Origin: Cyanobacteria bacterium UBA11153
Lineage (GTDB): Bacteria; Cyanobacteriota; Cyanobacteriia; Cyanobacteriales; Coleofasciculaceae
NCBI GenBank assembly: GCA_003511885.1
Contig: DOIX01000423.1
Coordinates: 1-11,835 of the forward strand
Reading direction: 5' to 3'
DNA length: 11,835 nucleotides
The notes below the pieces were generated by a model. The model saw only the letters and a list, made by a program, of their open reading frames with translations, had not been told where the DNA came from and searched no databases. Positions 1 through 7,349 of the stretch are shown piece after piece (the first letter of the stretch is position 1; every line of letters begins with the position of its first letter). The position numbers and the translations under genes were made by a program.

Positions 1-139
1 GTCCAGTGTTTAGCGGATAGCCTGATTGCAAGAGCAAAGCTTCGCGCCATGTAATTATTTTGGTACTTTTGGTCGGGATGATACAGATGAGGATAAAATT
101 TCCAGAAAATGCTACCTTAGTGACCATTCAGGAAGACTT

Positions 140-1066
140 ATGCTGCCAGTTATCTACTCTGACGAATTTCTCCACCACGACAACGGCAAATTCCATCCCG
201 AAAGACCAGAAAGGTTAACTGCCATTGTCAATGCCTTAAAGATAGCTCCTTGGGCTGACCAAATTGCTTGGCAACTACCCACACCTGTAGCCCAGCGCGA
301 GATAATCCCTATGGTGGCAAAAATTCACGACCAATACTACATTGAGCTAGTAGAAAGGATTGCCAAGCGTGGGGGTGGGATGCTCGATGGTGACACGCGG
401 ATTTGCGATCGCAGTTATGATATCGCTCTGTTGGCTGTCAGTGCTTGGTTAGATGGAGTTGATTGCGTCCTCGCTCAAGATCGACCTGCCTTTATTCTGG
501 CACGTCCGCCAGGACACCATGCCGAAAGGGAAAGAGGGATGGGATTTTGTTTATTTTCCAATGCTGCGATCGCAGCTTACTACGCTTTGGAACAACCTAC
601 TGTTCAAAAAGTTGCCATTTTAGATTGGGATGTCCATCACGGGAATGGCACTCAACATATTGTCGAACATGATGCCAGAATTGCCTATTGTTCCCTCCAT
701 CAATCTCCCTGTTATCCTGGTACGGGTTACGCCAGCGAAACTGGCGATCATAATAATGTTTTAAATCTTCCCATGTCATTAGGCAGCACATTGGCAGAAT
801 ATCAGCCCATGTTTGCCGATAAAATTATCCCATTTTTCCGGAATTTTCAACCTGATTTATTAATTATCAGTGCTGGTTATGATGCCACTGCTAACGATCC
901 TTTGGCGGGAATATCTCTCCAACCTTCAGATTACGGAATTTTCACTAATTATTGTTTGGAATTAACCCAGAGAATTGTCTTTGGATTGGAAGGAGGTTAC
1001 GATTTAGATTCCCTATCTCAGTCAGTTGTAGCAACTATTAGTAGTTGTTTGTCTCCTGATGTTTAG
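140..1066 (+). CDS. Histone deacetylase family protein (acuC/acetylpolyamine amidohydrolase-like)
   Basis: Zn-dependent deacetylase of the arginase/deacetylase fold, 308 aa from the ATG at 140; it probably removes acetyl groups from protein lysines or small acetylated amines in the cytoplasm. Visible landmarks (numbering from this ATG): an N-terminal HPERPERL block, the active-site His pair in RPPGHHA (126-127), Zn ligands in DWDVHHG (Asp164, His166), a third Zn ligand in SAGYDA (Asp248), and the catalytic-loop Tyr in LEGGYD (about 287). All catalytic positions are intact and the length is normal. The frame is open back to a TTG at 26, but those 38 residues do not resemble the family, whereas MLPVIYSDEF is a typical start; GGAAG lies 4 nt before the ATG. 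It appears to be a single gene: the next starts 338 bp on. Substrate cannot be told from sequence. Confidence 0.9.
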   Translation: MLPVIYSDEFLHHDNGKFHPERPERLTAIVNALKIAPWADQIAWQLPTPVAQREIIPMVAKIHDQYYIELVERIAKRGGGMLDGDTRICDRSYDIALLAVSAWLDGVDCVLAQDRPAFILARPPGHHAERERGMGFCLFSNAAIAAYYALEQPTVQKVAILDWDVHHGNGTQHIVEHDARIAYCSLHQSPCYPGTGYASETGDHNNVLNLPMSLGSTLAEYQPMFADKIIPFFRNFQPDLLIISAGYDATANDPLAGISLQPSDYGIFTNYCLELTQRIVFGLEGGYDLDSLSQSVVATISSCLSPDV

Positions 1067-1233
1067 CCTCTGAATTTTCATGACTCTTGTCGGGAAAAGG
1101 AGAAATTGTCTCCAATCCTCCTTAAGTAGTAACCGCCAGGGCGATTAAGACATTATCAATTCCTCAAACCATTAGATTTGACAGCTTTCTGATCTAGCAC
1201 CGAGCCAATAGCCCCTAGTCCCTTGCTATACTA

Positions 1234-1348
1234 AGCCGTTACGCATTTAATTTATCTGTTTTGAATGAGGGGGTGCAGGGGAGCTGGGGAGAAGGTTTGA
1301 CAACTTTTTCCCTAACTTGAAAATATCCAGTTTAAATGCGCAGCAGCT
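1234..1348. repeat. MITE-like inverted-repeat element in the 1067-1404 gap
   Basis: The 338-bp gap holds no credible gene. Its right part is bounded by two 17-bp arms in inverted orientation, 1234-1250 (AGCCGTTACGCATTTAA) and 1332-1348 (reverse complement AGCTGCTGCGCATTTAA), matching at 14 of 17 positions. Between them is a purine-rich block (GAGGGGGTGCAGGGGAGC, about 1267-1284). Size (115 bp), terminal inverted repeats and lack of coding suggest a small non-autonomous element or dispersed repeat; copy number cannot be judged here. The left part (1067-1233) has only a weak hairpin (GGAGA 1099-1103 / TCTCC 1109-1113) without a T-run, which may or may not end the deacetylase transcript. Confidence 0.45.
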
Positions 1349-1404
1349 CACAGCCGCCCGATTCTGGGATAAAATAAAGTTGCCAATAATTGGGAAAGCT
1401 GCTC

Positions 1405-2103
1405 ATGTTTCACTACAACCCATTAGACTGCTTACCATCGGCTGAAGATTTACCAGATTCTGATGATACCCCTGTGGATAATGAATTACAAGATTTAGTT
1501 CCCACTTTACTCAAAGCAAGTCTCGCTTTATTATGGGCAGAGCGTTGGGATTGGTATTTTGGTATCGATATGGGGATTTACTACGCTCCTGATGCTGATG
1601 CCATTGTACCGGATGCCTTTTTAAGTTTGGGAGTTCAGAGGGTTATTGATGAAGATTTGCGCTTGTCTTATGTCTTGTGGGAAGAGAAAAAAGTGCCAGT
1701 TTTTGTCTTAGAGGTAGTATCTCATAAACGGCGGGGAGAATATAGTTTTAAGAAACAATTGTATCAAAATATGGGGGTTTTATATTATGGGATATATAAT
1801 CCTTTGCGCAAACGGAAATCAGCTCTGGAATTGTATAAGTTAGTAGGGGGAGCATATCAGTTGCTCCCGGGTAATCCTGTGTGGTTACCAGAAGTAGGTT
1901 TGGGGATAGGTTACTATCGGGGAACTTATCAAGGAATTCAGCGACAATGGTTGGCTTGGTTTGATGAGGAGGGGAAGAGATTTCCGACTCCGGAAGAGGC
2001 GATTCAATTGGAAAGACAAATTGCCCAACAACAGAGAGAATTAGCTCAAAAATTAGCGGCAAAACTGAGGGAGTTAGGTATCGAGCCGGATTCTGTGGGA
2101 TAA
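1405..2103 (+). CDS. Uma2-family (DUF820) PD-(D/E)XK nuclease-like protein
   Basis: Protein of 232 aa from the ATG at 1405 (a TTG 15 nt upstream is also in frame; GGGAAA lies about 9 nt before the ATG). It resembles the Uma2 family, very abundant in cyanobacteria and usually of unknown role. The restriction-endonuclease-like core is visible: VPDAFLSLG (Asp about 70), then VFVLEVVSHKRR (Glu about 103) and the downstream KKQLYQNMGV helix typical of the family. The C-terminus (about 185-227) is Gln/Glu/Lys/Ala-rich (ERQIAQQQRELAQKLAAKLR) and probably forms a coiled coil, also common in Uma2 proteins. It stands alone between two non-coding gaps. Uma2 genes move and duplicate often, so its place beside the deacetylase probably carries no functional meaning. 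Nuclease activity is an inference from the fold. Confidence 0.85.
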   Translation: MFHYNPLDCLPSAEDLPDSDDTPVDNELQDLVPTLLKASLALLWAERWDWYFGIDMGIYYAPDADAIVPDAFLSLGVQRVIDEDLRLSYVLWEEKKVPVFVLEVVSHKRRGEYSFKKQLYQNMGVLYYGIYNPLRKRKSALELYKLVGGAYQLLPGNPVWLPEVGLGIGYYRGTYQGIQRQWLAWFDEEGKRFPTPEEAIQLERQIAQQQRELAQKLAAKLRELGIEPDSVG

Positions 2104-2123
2104 AGATATTTCAACAGGAGCTA

Positions 2124-2150
2124 AGATCCCCTCCTTACAGTCAGGGATCT
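2124..2150. repeat. Short hairpin downstream of the Uma2 gene
   Basis: Inverted repeat AGATCCC (2124-2130) and GGGATCT (2144-2150), 7 bp with a 13-nt loop, starting 21 nt after the Uma2 stop. It has no T-run on either strand, so it could stabilise a 3' end but is not a standard intrinsic terminator. The rest of the gap up to 2300 shows nothing clear. Confidence 0.35.
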
Positions 2151-2300
2151 GAATCCTCTGAGAGCGCGATCGGTCTGGGATAGTGTATCATTCTCACAGG
2201 TCTATGGTTTCCGTTCCCCATCTATACGGGAGAATTTAACCCAAGGTGTGGGCTGACTATAGGTAATTGTTTGGTAATTCTTTATTGAGTGATAGCAGTT

Positions 2301-3647
2301 ATGGATGAAAATACGGCAGAATTACTGGAAAAGATTCGTCAGCAGTTTGATTTCGATCCTTATCCCAGAATTCCCTTAGACAGATCTCCTAAAAACGAAA
2401 GTAAGTTACTTTCTATTCACAATCTGGTGACACCTTACTATTTGAGAAATAAAAAAATCATTAATGGCAAAGACAAAATTATTTTAGATGCTGGATGTGG
2501 TACAGGATACAAGTCATTAGTTTTAGCAGAAGCTAACCCTGGAGCAAAGATTGTTGGCATCGATTTATCCGAAGAATCTCTGAAAATAGCTCGCCAGCGT
2601 TTAATCCATCATGGATTTGACAATGCGGAATTTTATCATCTCTCTATTTCCGATCTGCTAAGTTTGGGGTTAGAGTTTGACTATATTAACTGTGACGAGT
2701 TGCTTTACCTATTTCCTGAACCAGCAGTTGCTCTCAAAGCTATGAAGTCAGTATTAAAGCCAGAGGGCATTATTCGCAGTAATCTCCATAGTGCCCTGCA
2801 AAGATTCAATTTCTTTAGAGCGCAAGAAGTTTTTAGAATGATGAGATTAATGGATAACAATCCTGAAGATATGGAAATTGACATTGCCCTAGATATTATG
2901 AAGGCATTGAAGAATAATACGGATCTGAAACTGAAAACTTGGAGTGCCAGCTATGAAGGAGAAGAGAAGAGAGAAAAGGTATTAATGAACTACCTATTCC
3001 AAGGTGATAAAGGATACCGAATTTCCGATTTATTCTCGGCATTGAGAACAGCAGGGCTAGAATTTATTAGCATGGTGAATTGGCGAGAATGGGACTTATT
3101 AAGCCTTTTTCAAGAACCAGACAATTTGCCAGTATTTTTGAGCATGACCTTGCCAGAGATTTCTCTAGAAGAGCGACTGACTTTATTCGAGCTTTTGCAT
3201 CCTATCCATCGATTGCTAGACTTTTGGTGCGGACATCCGGAACAAGCTAAACTTTTTGTTCCTATTGCTGAATGGACAAAAATGGATTGGCAGAAAGCAA
3301 CTATTGATTTGCCGCCTCAGCTTAAAACACCAGCAGTAAAAGAACAGATGATGAAAAGTACAACGCAACTTTATCCCTTGGCAATTAGTCAGTATTTTCC
3401 AGCAACTGGAGAACAATTCTTCTTGGACAGTACCATCGTAGCTTTTCTCTTGCCTTTAGTAGAGTCTCCTCAATCAATGGGATATTTAGTACAGCGAGGG
3501 CAAAAATTACGTCCAGTCAATCCCGTCACCCTGGAGGAAACTCCGCAGGAGGAGACGTTTGAGCTGCTGATACAGGCGCTGACTCGACTGGAGGAGGATG
3601 GGTACGTGCTTGTGGAAGGTAACCCGTTAAGAGGACAAAATACTTGA
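2301..3647 (+). CDS. Class I SAM-dependent methyltransferase with C-terminal regulatory and winged-helix-like regions
   Basis: Protein of 448 aa from the ATG at 2301 (an in-frame GTG at 2289 would add 4 residues; neither has a clear Shine-Dalgarno). The Rossmann methyltransferase core occupies about 1-190: motif I LDAGCGTG (about 62-69) binds S-adenosylmethionine, IVGIDLSEESL gives the acidic ribose ligand, and YINCDELLYLF is the motif IV region. Residues about 200-450 are an extension: a helical part with NYLFQGDKGYRISDLFSALRTAG-like and HPIHRLLDFWCGHPEQ-like segments, then a C-terminal part ending LIQALTRLEEDGYVLVEG, which looks like a winged helix. This three-part layout resembles PKMT-type protein methyltransferases with the MethyTransf_Reg domain (recalled, not searched). 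It lies 174 bp upstream of a pilin and a GT41 protein on the same strand, so a protein substrate such as pilin is an attractive inference but unproven. Confidence 0.8.
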   Translation: MDENTAELLEKIRQQFDFDPYPRIPLDRSPKNESKLLSIHNLVTPYYLRNKKIINGKDKIILDAGCGTGYKSLVLAEANPGAKIVGIDLSEESLKIARQRLIHHGFDNAEFYHLSISDLLSLGLEFDYINCDELLYLFPEPAVALKAMKSVLKPEGIIRSNLHSALQRFNFFRAQEVFRMMRLMDNNPEDMEIDIALDIMKALKNNTDLKLKTWSASYEGEEKREKVLMNYLFQGDKGYRISDLFSALRTAGLEFISMVNWREWDLLSLFQEPDNLPVFLSMTLPEISLEERLTLFELLHPIHRLLDFWCGHPEQAKLFVPIAEWTKMDWQKATIDLPPQLKTPAVKEQMMKSTTQLYPLAISQYFPATGEQFFLDSTIVAFLLPLVESPQSMGYLVQRGQKLRPVNPVTLEETPQEETFELLIQALTRLEEDGYVLVEGNPLRGQNT

Positions 3648-3742
3648 AACCAATCTACCTGTAACTCTTTCTAGATAAGCGTTTAGCTCTATTGCTTCCA
3701 CTCCTGTGTCAGACTGTTAGCAAGATTTTCGAGCAAGGGTGA

Positions 3743-3748
3743 TATGAT
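3743..3748 (+). promoter_or_regulatory. Candidate -10 element upstream of the pilin gene
   Basis: TATGAT in the 174-bp gap before the pilin, about 75 nt upstream of its start codon. No good -35 lies at 16-18 nt (TTAGCA at 3717-3722 is 20 nt away), so this is only a candidate; it may depend on an activator or an alternative sigma factor. Confidence 0.3.
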
Positions 3749-3821
3749 ACGGCTCGTAACTGGGTAAGTTATATCCAGAAGTCATAAATCAACCAACCCC
3801 CACCTGAAGGAGAAACTTTTT

Positions 3822-4397
3822 ATGAAACTTGATTTGCAAGCGAAATTCTTGCAACACCTCAGTCAGAAAAAACAGGATGAGGGTTTTACCCTTATTGAAC
3901 TACTTGTTGTTATTATCATTATCGGTATTCTATCCGCTATTGCGCTGCCCTCTTTCTTGAATCAAGCGAATAAAGCGAAGCAGGTAGAAGCTAAAACCTA
4001 TGTGGGTTCAGCCAACAGAGCGCAGCAAGCTTACTACGCAGAAAATAGTAAGTTTGTTACTGGTGTTGCCGATTATGGCGAGTTGGGTCTTGGGACAGCT
4101 ACTCAAACTGTTAACTATAAGTATGGTATCAGTGCACAAGATGATGGCGTATTGGCTCGAGCTGAACCAAATGCTGGCACCAAGGCTGCAATTAGAGCTT
4201 ATATTGGTGGTGTAAAAATAGGGCTAGTAGCAGGTACAGGTGAATCCACCACACTGGCAATATTGTGTGAAGGTGACAAAGCGCCTGTCGCTGGTGGAAA
4301 ACTTGGAGGATCAACAGAGACTCTGAGCAAAATGAAGGCTTCGGATAGCGGTCCGCCGGAGTGTTCCACTGGATACAAACCAATTGAGGGTAAGTAA
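3822..4397 (+). CDS. pilA: Type IV pilin, cyanobacterial PilA / pilin-like G/H type
   Basis: Prepilin of 191 aa, the structural subunit of a type IV pilus or related pseudopilus (motility, DNA uptake, aggregation). The 21-residue leader ends in DEG and PilD should cut at Gly21|Phe22, giving mature FTLIELLVVIIIIGILSAIA with Glu at position 5 and one hydrophobic helix (about 22-45). The following NQANKAKQVEAKTYVGSANRAQQAYY segment is characteristic of cyanobacterial major-pilin-like proteins. The globular domain has two Cys, in ILCEGDK and PPECSTGY, placed to close a C-terminal disulfide loop as in the G/H pilin family. The start is well supported: AAGGAG at 3807-3812, 9 nt before ATG, the best ribosome binding site in the window, consistent with high expression. 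Downstream there is a hairpin plus T-run and then a GT41 protein; upstream a methyltransferase. Pilins are known targets of both kinds of modification in bacteria. Confidence 0.92.
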   Translation: MKLDLQAKFLQHLSQKKQDEGFTLIELLVVIIIIGILSAIALPSFLNQANKAKQVEAKTYVGSANRAQQAYYAENSKFVTGVADYGELGLGTATQTVNYKYGISAQDDGVLARAEPNAGTKAAIRAYIGGVKIGLVAGTGESTTLAILCEGDKAPVAGGKLGGSTETLSKMKASDSGPPECSTGYKPIEGK

Positions 4398-4444
4398 TCT
4401 GAATTACAGGGAATTACTCTGCTAAAAATTAACCAGTCTATTTC

Positions 4445-4487
4445 CGGGCTAGGGCATTTTGTTTCAAACCCTAAGCCCGTATTTTTC
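4445..4487 (+). terminator. Hairpin with T-run after the pilin gene
   Basis: CGGGCTAGGG (4445-4454) pairs with CCCTAAGCCCG (4469-4479) with one bulged base, a 14-nt loop, followed by TATTTTTCT (4480-4488). It lies 48 nt after the pilin stop and 19 nt before the GT41 start. It probably ends or attenuates the pilin transcript, which would give much more pilin than modifying enzyme from one operon. Confidence 0.7.
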
Positions 4488-4505
4488 TATAAAGTTTTTT
4501 GTCCT

Positions 4506-6722
4506 ATGGCAAACTGGCAACACCAAGCTTCCCAGTATTTATGGAAAGGAGACTATAGCCAAGCCGCCATTCTTTACGAGAAAGCTATTGAAGCTCATCC
4601 AGAAATTAAGTCCTACTATTGGTATTTAGGCTTAATCCTACTCTTGCAGGGACAGGAAGCGGAAGCGCAAACCACTTGGCTACTGGCAATGGCAGAGGGA
4701 GATAGCGATCGAGTTGAGATATGGACTAGAGAACTGATAGACATTCTACAAGAAGAAGCGATCGGACGTGCAGAATTAGCAGACTATAAAGTTGCTTGGG
4801 TAATTCGGCAACATATTCGGGAAATTGCTCCTGATAATTTGGATAACCTGCTAAAAGTTATTGATCTTGCCATTAAAGCAGATTTATTCACAGAAGATGA
4901 GACCATCTTGTCTGAAGTAGTACAACTTCTTCAGTTAGACATATCGCCAGATGTTGATATTAATATTTTATTACAAGTATTAGAGGATATCTTAGAATCT
5001 TATCCGCTTCATTCTCATGCCTTGGATTTTACTGAGGCTTGTGCTGAGTTGCAGAATATTTCCCTTAATTACTCTCAGGCTTTCAGTCAGATTTTATTCG
5101 ATCAAACCAAATCGTTGATGGATAAAATACCACCTAAAGCCGCCATAAATTTTTTAAAAATATGTTACCGTATTGAACCACAAAATATAAGTATTTTAGC
5201 CAGCTTGGCTAATCTATACCAAGATACAGGCAGATATCTGGAAAGTCTAGAATTCGCCCAACAAATGCTTAAATTGTCCCAATTATCAGAAGATAAAATT
5301 GCAGCGCAATACTTGATAGTTAGAGGTTTAGTACAAGCAGGGGGATATTGGGAAGAAGCAGATCGTAATTATCAAGATATGGAGCGAGAGATCCATATCT
5401 TGATCGAAGGAAATAATATTGTCAATAAAGATCATTTTGTCAATCTCATTGGTACAGTTGTTTTTTCTAACTATTTTGGTGACAATCCTCAAAAAAGTCA
5501 TCAATTACGAAATAAAGTTTCTGCATTTTGTCAAGCGGGGATTCATCGTTATTACGCAGATACAGATCCACTTTACCATCATTCCATTCTATCAAAATGC
5601 CAAAATGTTACGGCTCGCCCTTTAAAAATTGGTTATCTATCGAGTTGTTTTCGCAGACATTCTGTAGGCTGGATAGCACGATGGCTGTTCAAATATCACG
5701 ATCAAGATAAAGTTAGAGTTTATGCTTATTCCACAAACTATGCCAATGATAACGTACAAGGAGCTATTGCCAACTCTGCTTCTCACTTCCATGACGTATC
5801 GAAAGCTAAAACAGTCAGAGAAATAGCGGAGCATATTTATCAAGATGAAATTGATATCTTAATTGATCTGGATAGTTTAACCTTTAGCGGAGCTTCTGGA
5901 GTGATGGCACTTAAATCAGCTCCTATTCAAGTAACATGGTTGGGATCTGATGCTTCAGGCTTGCCAGCTATTGATTATTTTATCGCAGATCCATATATTT
6001 TACCTGAATCGGCCCAAGATTATTATAAAGCGGAAATTTGGCGTTTGCCAAAGACTTACGTTGCTGTAGATGGCTTTGAAGTTGGTGTGCCTACTTTGCG
6101 CCGAGATTTACTAGATATTGAAAATGATGCTGTAGTATATCTCAGCGCTCAAACCGGATATAAGCGCCATCCCGATACGGTGCGACTCCAAATGAAAATT
6201 ATTAAAGAAGTACCGAATAGCTATTTATTAATCAAAGGGTTAGCGGATGAAGAATCTATTAAGTATTTATTTAAGCAGATTGCAGAAGAAGCAGGATTAA
6301 GTCAGAATCGCCTGCGATTTTTATCTATGGTAGCATCAGAAGAAATTCATCGCGCCAACCTCGGCATAGCCGATATTATACTCGATACTTACCCCTACAA
6401 CGGAGCAACTACAACTCTGGAAACTCTCTGGATGTGTATTCCCTTAGTCACAAAAGTAGGACAACAATTTGCAGCTAGAAATAGCTACACGATGATGATG
6501 AATGCCGGAATAACTGAAGGAATTTCTTGGAGTGATGACGAGTATGTAGAGTGGGGAATTCGGTTAGGAAAGGATGAAGCTTTGCGGCAGGAGGTAGTTT
6601 GGAAATTGCGGCAATCTCGACATACTTCGCCGCTGTGGAATGGGAAGCAGTTTACGCGGGAGATGGAGAAGGCTTATGAGGAGATGTGGCGGAGGTATCT
6701 TGACACCTCTGGCGGTATCTAG
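4506..6722 (+). CDS. TPR protein with SPINDLY/OGT-type GT41 glycosyltransferase domain
   Basis: Protein of 738 aa. The N-terminal half (about 1-340) is helical with TPR-like units (e.g. ASQYLWKGDYSQAAILYEKA near the start, LASLANLYQDTGRYLESLEF near 240). The catalytic half runs from RPLKIGYLSSCFRRHSVGW (about 370) to the end and follows the GT41 order: the His-containing first motif, APIQVTWLGSDASGLPAIDY, GYKRHPDTVRLQ with Lys about 553 aligned to the catalytic/UDP-binding Lys of human OGT (LYKIDPST), ADIILDTYPYNGATTTLETLW for the nucleotide-sugar site, and the C-terminal SPLWNGKQFTREMEKAYEEMW. It is therefore expected to transfer a sugar (GlcNAc or fucose in known members) to Ser/Thr of proteins in the cytoplasm. 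The Asn pair usually before the OGT Lys motif is replaced by SAQTG. Position directly after the pilin suggests pilin glycosylation, an inference. Its stop codon overlaps the stop of the convergent gene by 4 bp. Confidence 0.9.
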   Translation: MANWQHQASQYLWKGDYSQAAILYEKAIEAHPEIKSYYWYLGLILLLQGQEAEAQTTWLLAMAEGDSDRVEIWTRELIDILQEEAIGRAELADYKVAWVIRQHIREIAPDNLDNLLKVIDLAIKADLFTEDETILSEVVQLLQLDISPDVDINILLQVLEDILESYPLHSHALDFTEACAELQNISLNYSQAFSQILFDQTKSLMDKIPPKAAINFLKICYRIEPQNISILASLANLYQDTGRYLESLEFAQQMLKLSQLSEDKIAAQYLIVRGLVQAGGYWEEADRNYQDMEREIHILIEGNNIVNKDHFVNLIGTVVFSNYFGDNPQKSHQLRNKVSAFCQAGIHRYYADTDPLYHHSILSKCQNVTARPLKIGYLSSCFRRHSVGWIARWLFKYHDQDKVRVYAYSTNYANDNVQGAIANSASHFHDVSKAKTVREIAEHIYQDEIDILIDLDSLTFSGASGVMALKSAPIQVTWLGSDASGLPAIDYFIADPYILPESAQDYYKAEIWRLPKTYVAVDGFEVGVPTLRRDLLDIENDAVVYLSAQTGYKRHPDTVRLQMKIIKEVPNSYLLIKGLADEESIKYLFKQIAEEAGLSQNRLRFLSMVASEEIHRANLGIADIILDTYPYNGATTTLETLWMCIPLVTKVGQQFAARNSYTMMMNAGITEGISWSDDEYVEWGIRLGKDEALRQEVVWKLRQSRHTSPLWNGKQFTREMEKAYEEMWRRYLDTSGGI

Positions 6723-7075
6723 AGATTGACAGCACTAGCCATCACCTCTTGGCGAACATTATTCGCTGCTGCAGTTGCCATCGCTTCCCAATCTTCTTGC
6801 GTCAGCAACTGACACAATAATAAACGCAACTGAATCAGATTTGATGGCGAAACTTCTCTGGTTGCTAACTTTTCTGCTAAAATTTTCCACAATTGTTCCT
6901 GGACTGCAACAGAACAATGTTGTAACCTTGTACTCAATAGCTTCTCTCCACAAGTCATAGCTGCTACCATCCCCACACCCAAATTAGACTTCCCTAGCAA
7001 ATCTTTTAGCGCTTCCATTATTAGCGATTGCAACAATTTCGTCGTGATGAATGGAGGTTGGGATGGGAATCGCAT
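6719..7075 (-). CDS. Hypothetical helical protein, start and frame uncertain
   Basis: Up to 118 aa, read toward the GT41 gene, with the two stop codons interlocked over 4 bp. I do not recognise it. The clean part, MEALKDLLGKSNLGVGMVAA onward (possible ATG at 7018, 99 aa), is Leu/Ala-rich and looks all-helical (EQLWKILAEKLA, LIQLRLLLCQLL, WEAMATAAANNVRQEVM). The first 19 residues (MRFPSQPPFIT...) look unlike a protein start. In another minus frame an ATG at 7097 reads MNNTTVNYAIPIPTSIHHDE and runs 37 codons to a stop at 6984-6986, overlapping this one. The real gene may begin there, with a frameshift joining the two frames. No clear Shine-Dalgarno for any start. It begins just beyond the terminator at 7131-7164, so it needs its own promoter or readthrough. 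Confidence 0.45.
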   Translation of the reverse strand: MRFPSQPPFITTKLLQSLIMEALKDLLGKSNLGVGMVAAMTCGEKLLSTRLQHCSVAVQEQLWKILAEKLATREVSPSNLIQLRLLLCQLLTQEDWEAMATAAANNVRQEVMASAVNL

Positions 7076-7130
7076 AATTCACGGTTGTGTTGTTCATCTT
7101 GTACTCTCATCTCTCGCTATACTTCCAAGT

Positions 7131-7164
7131 TAAAACCCCGGCATTTCTATCCTAATTGCCGGGG
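7131..7164 (-). terminator. Intrinsic terminator of the tRNA-like RNA locus
   Basis: On the minus strand CCCCGGCA (7164-7157) pairs perfectly with TGCCGGGG (7143-7136) around a 13-nt loop, followed at once by TTTTA (7135-7131). It is a strong Rho-independent terminator lying 41 nt after the paired trailer of the second tRNA-like module, with no open reading frame between, so it most likely ends the non-coding transcript. Confidence 0.85.
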
Positions 7165-7204
7165 GAGTTTGATAACGCCAATTCTGCAAGAGTTAATTTC
7201 CAGT

Positions 7205-7313
7205 TTCCGTAGAATCAATCTAAGGTTGTGATGTTTTTCCACTAAACTACCTCCCCATATTTGGAGGAGAGGGCAGGATTTGAACCTGCGTCTCACGACA
7301 CTTGTTCCGCGAA
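7205..7313 (-). ncRNA. tRNA-like module 2: YrlA-type Y RNA or permuted tRNA
   Basis: Read 7313 to 7205, it is a cloverleaf cut open at the anticodon loop with the halves in reversed order. First the leader, then GTCGTGA (7299-7293), a perfect T-arm GCAGG-TTCAAAT-CCTGC (7289-7273) and CCTCTCC (7272-7266). A 9-nt loop (TCCAAATAT, containing CCA) follows, then GGGGAGG (7256-7250), TA, and D-arm GTTT-AGTGGAA-AAAC (7247-7233). TCACAAC (7231-7225) then pairs with GTCGTGA over 6 of 7 positions. The acceptor stem pairs 7 of 7 with one G-U at the 3:70 position. Leader TTCGCGGAACAA (7313-7302) pairs with trailer 7218-7206 in 12 pairs (two G-U) with one bulge and one mismatch, extending the anticodon stem. 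If spliced, the loop would read CTTAGA+T (anticodon UAG). The same topology occurs in YrlA-type Y RNAs, where the extended stem binds the Ro/TROVE protein. Confidence 0.72.
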
Positions 7314-7349
7314 TATCGATACAGATGGCGAGTTTTCAAGGGTTAGCTT

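Noticed and set aside
1748..2062. Minus-strand open frame inside the Uma2 gene
   Set aside because: Antisense shadow of a well-supported gene, without family features or a ribosome binding site.
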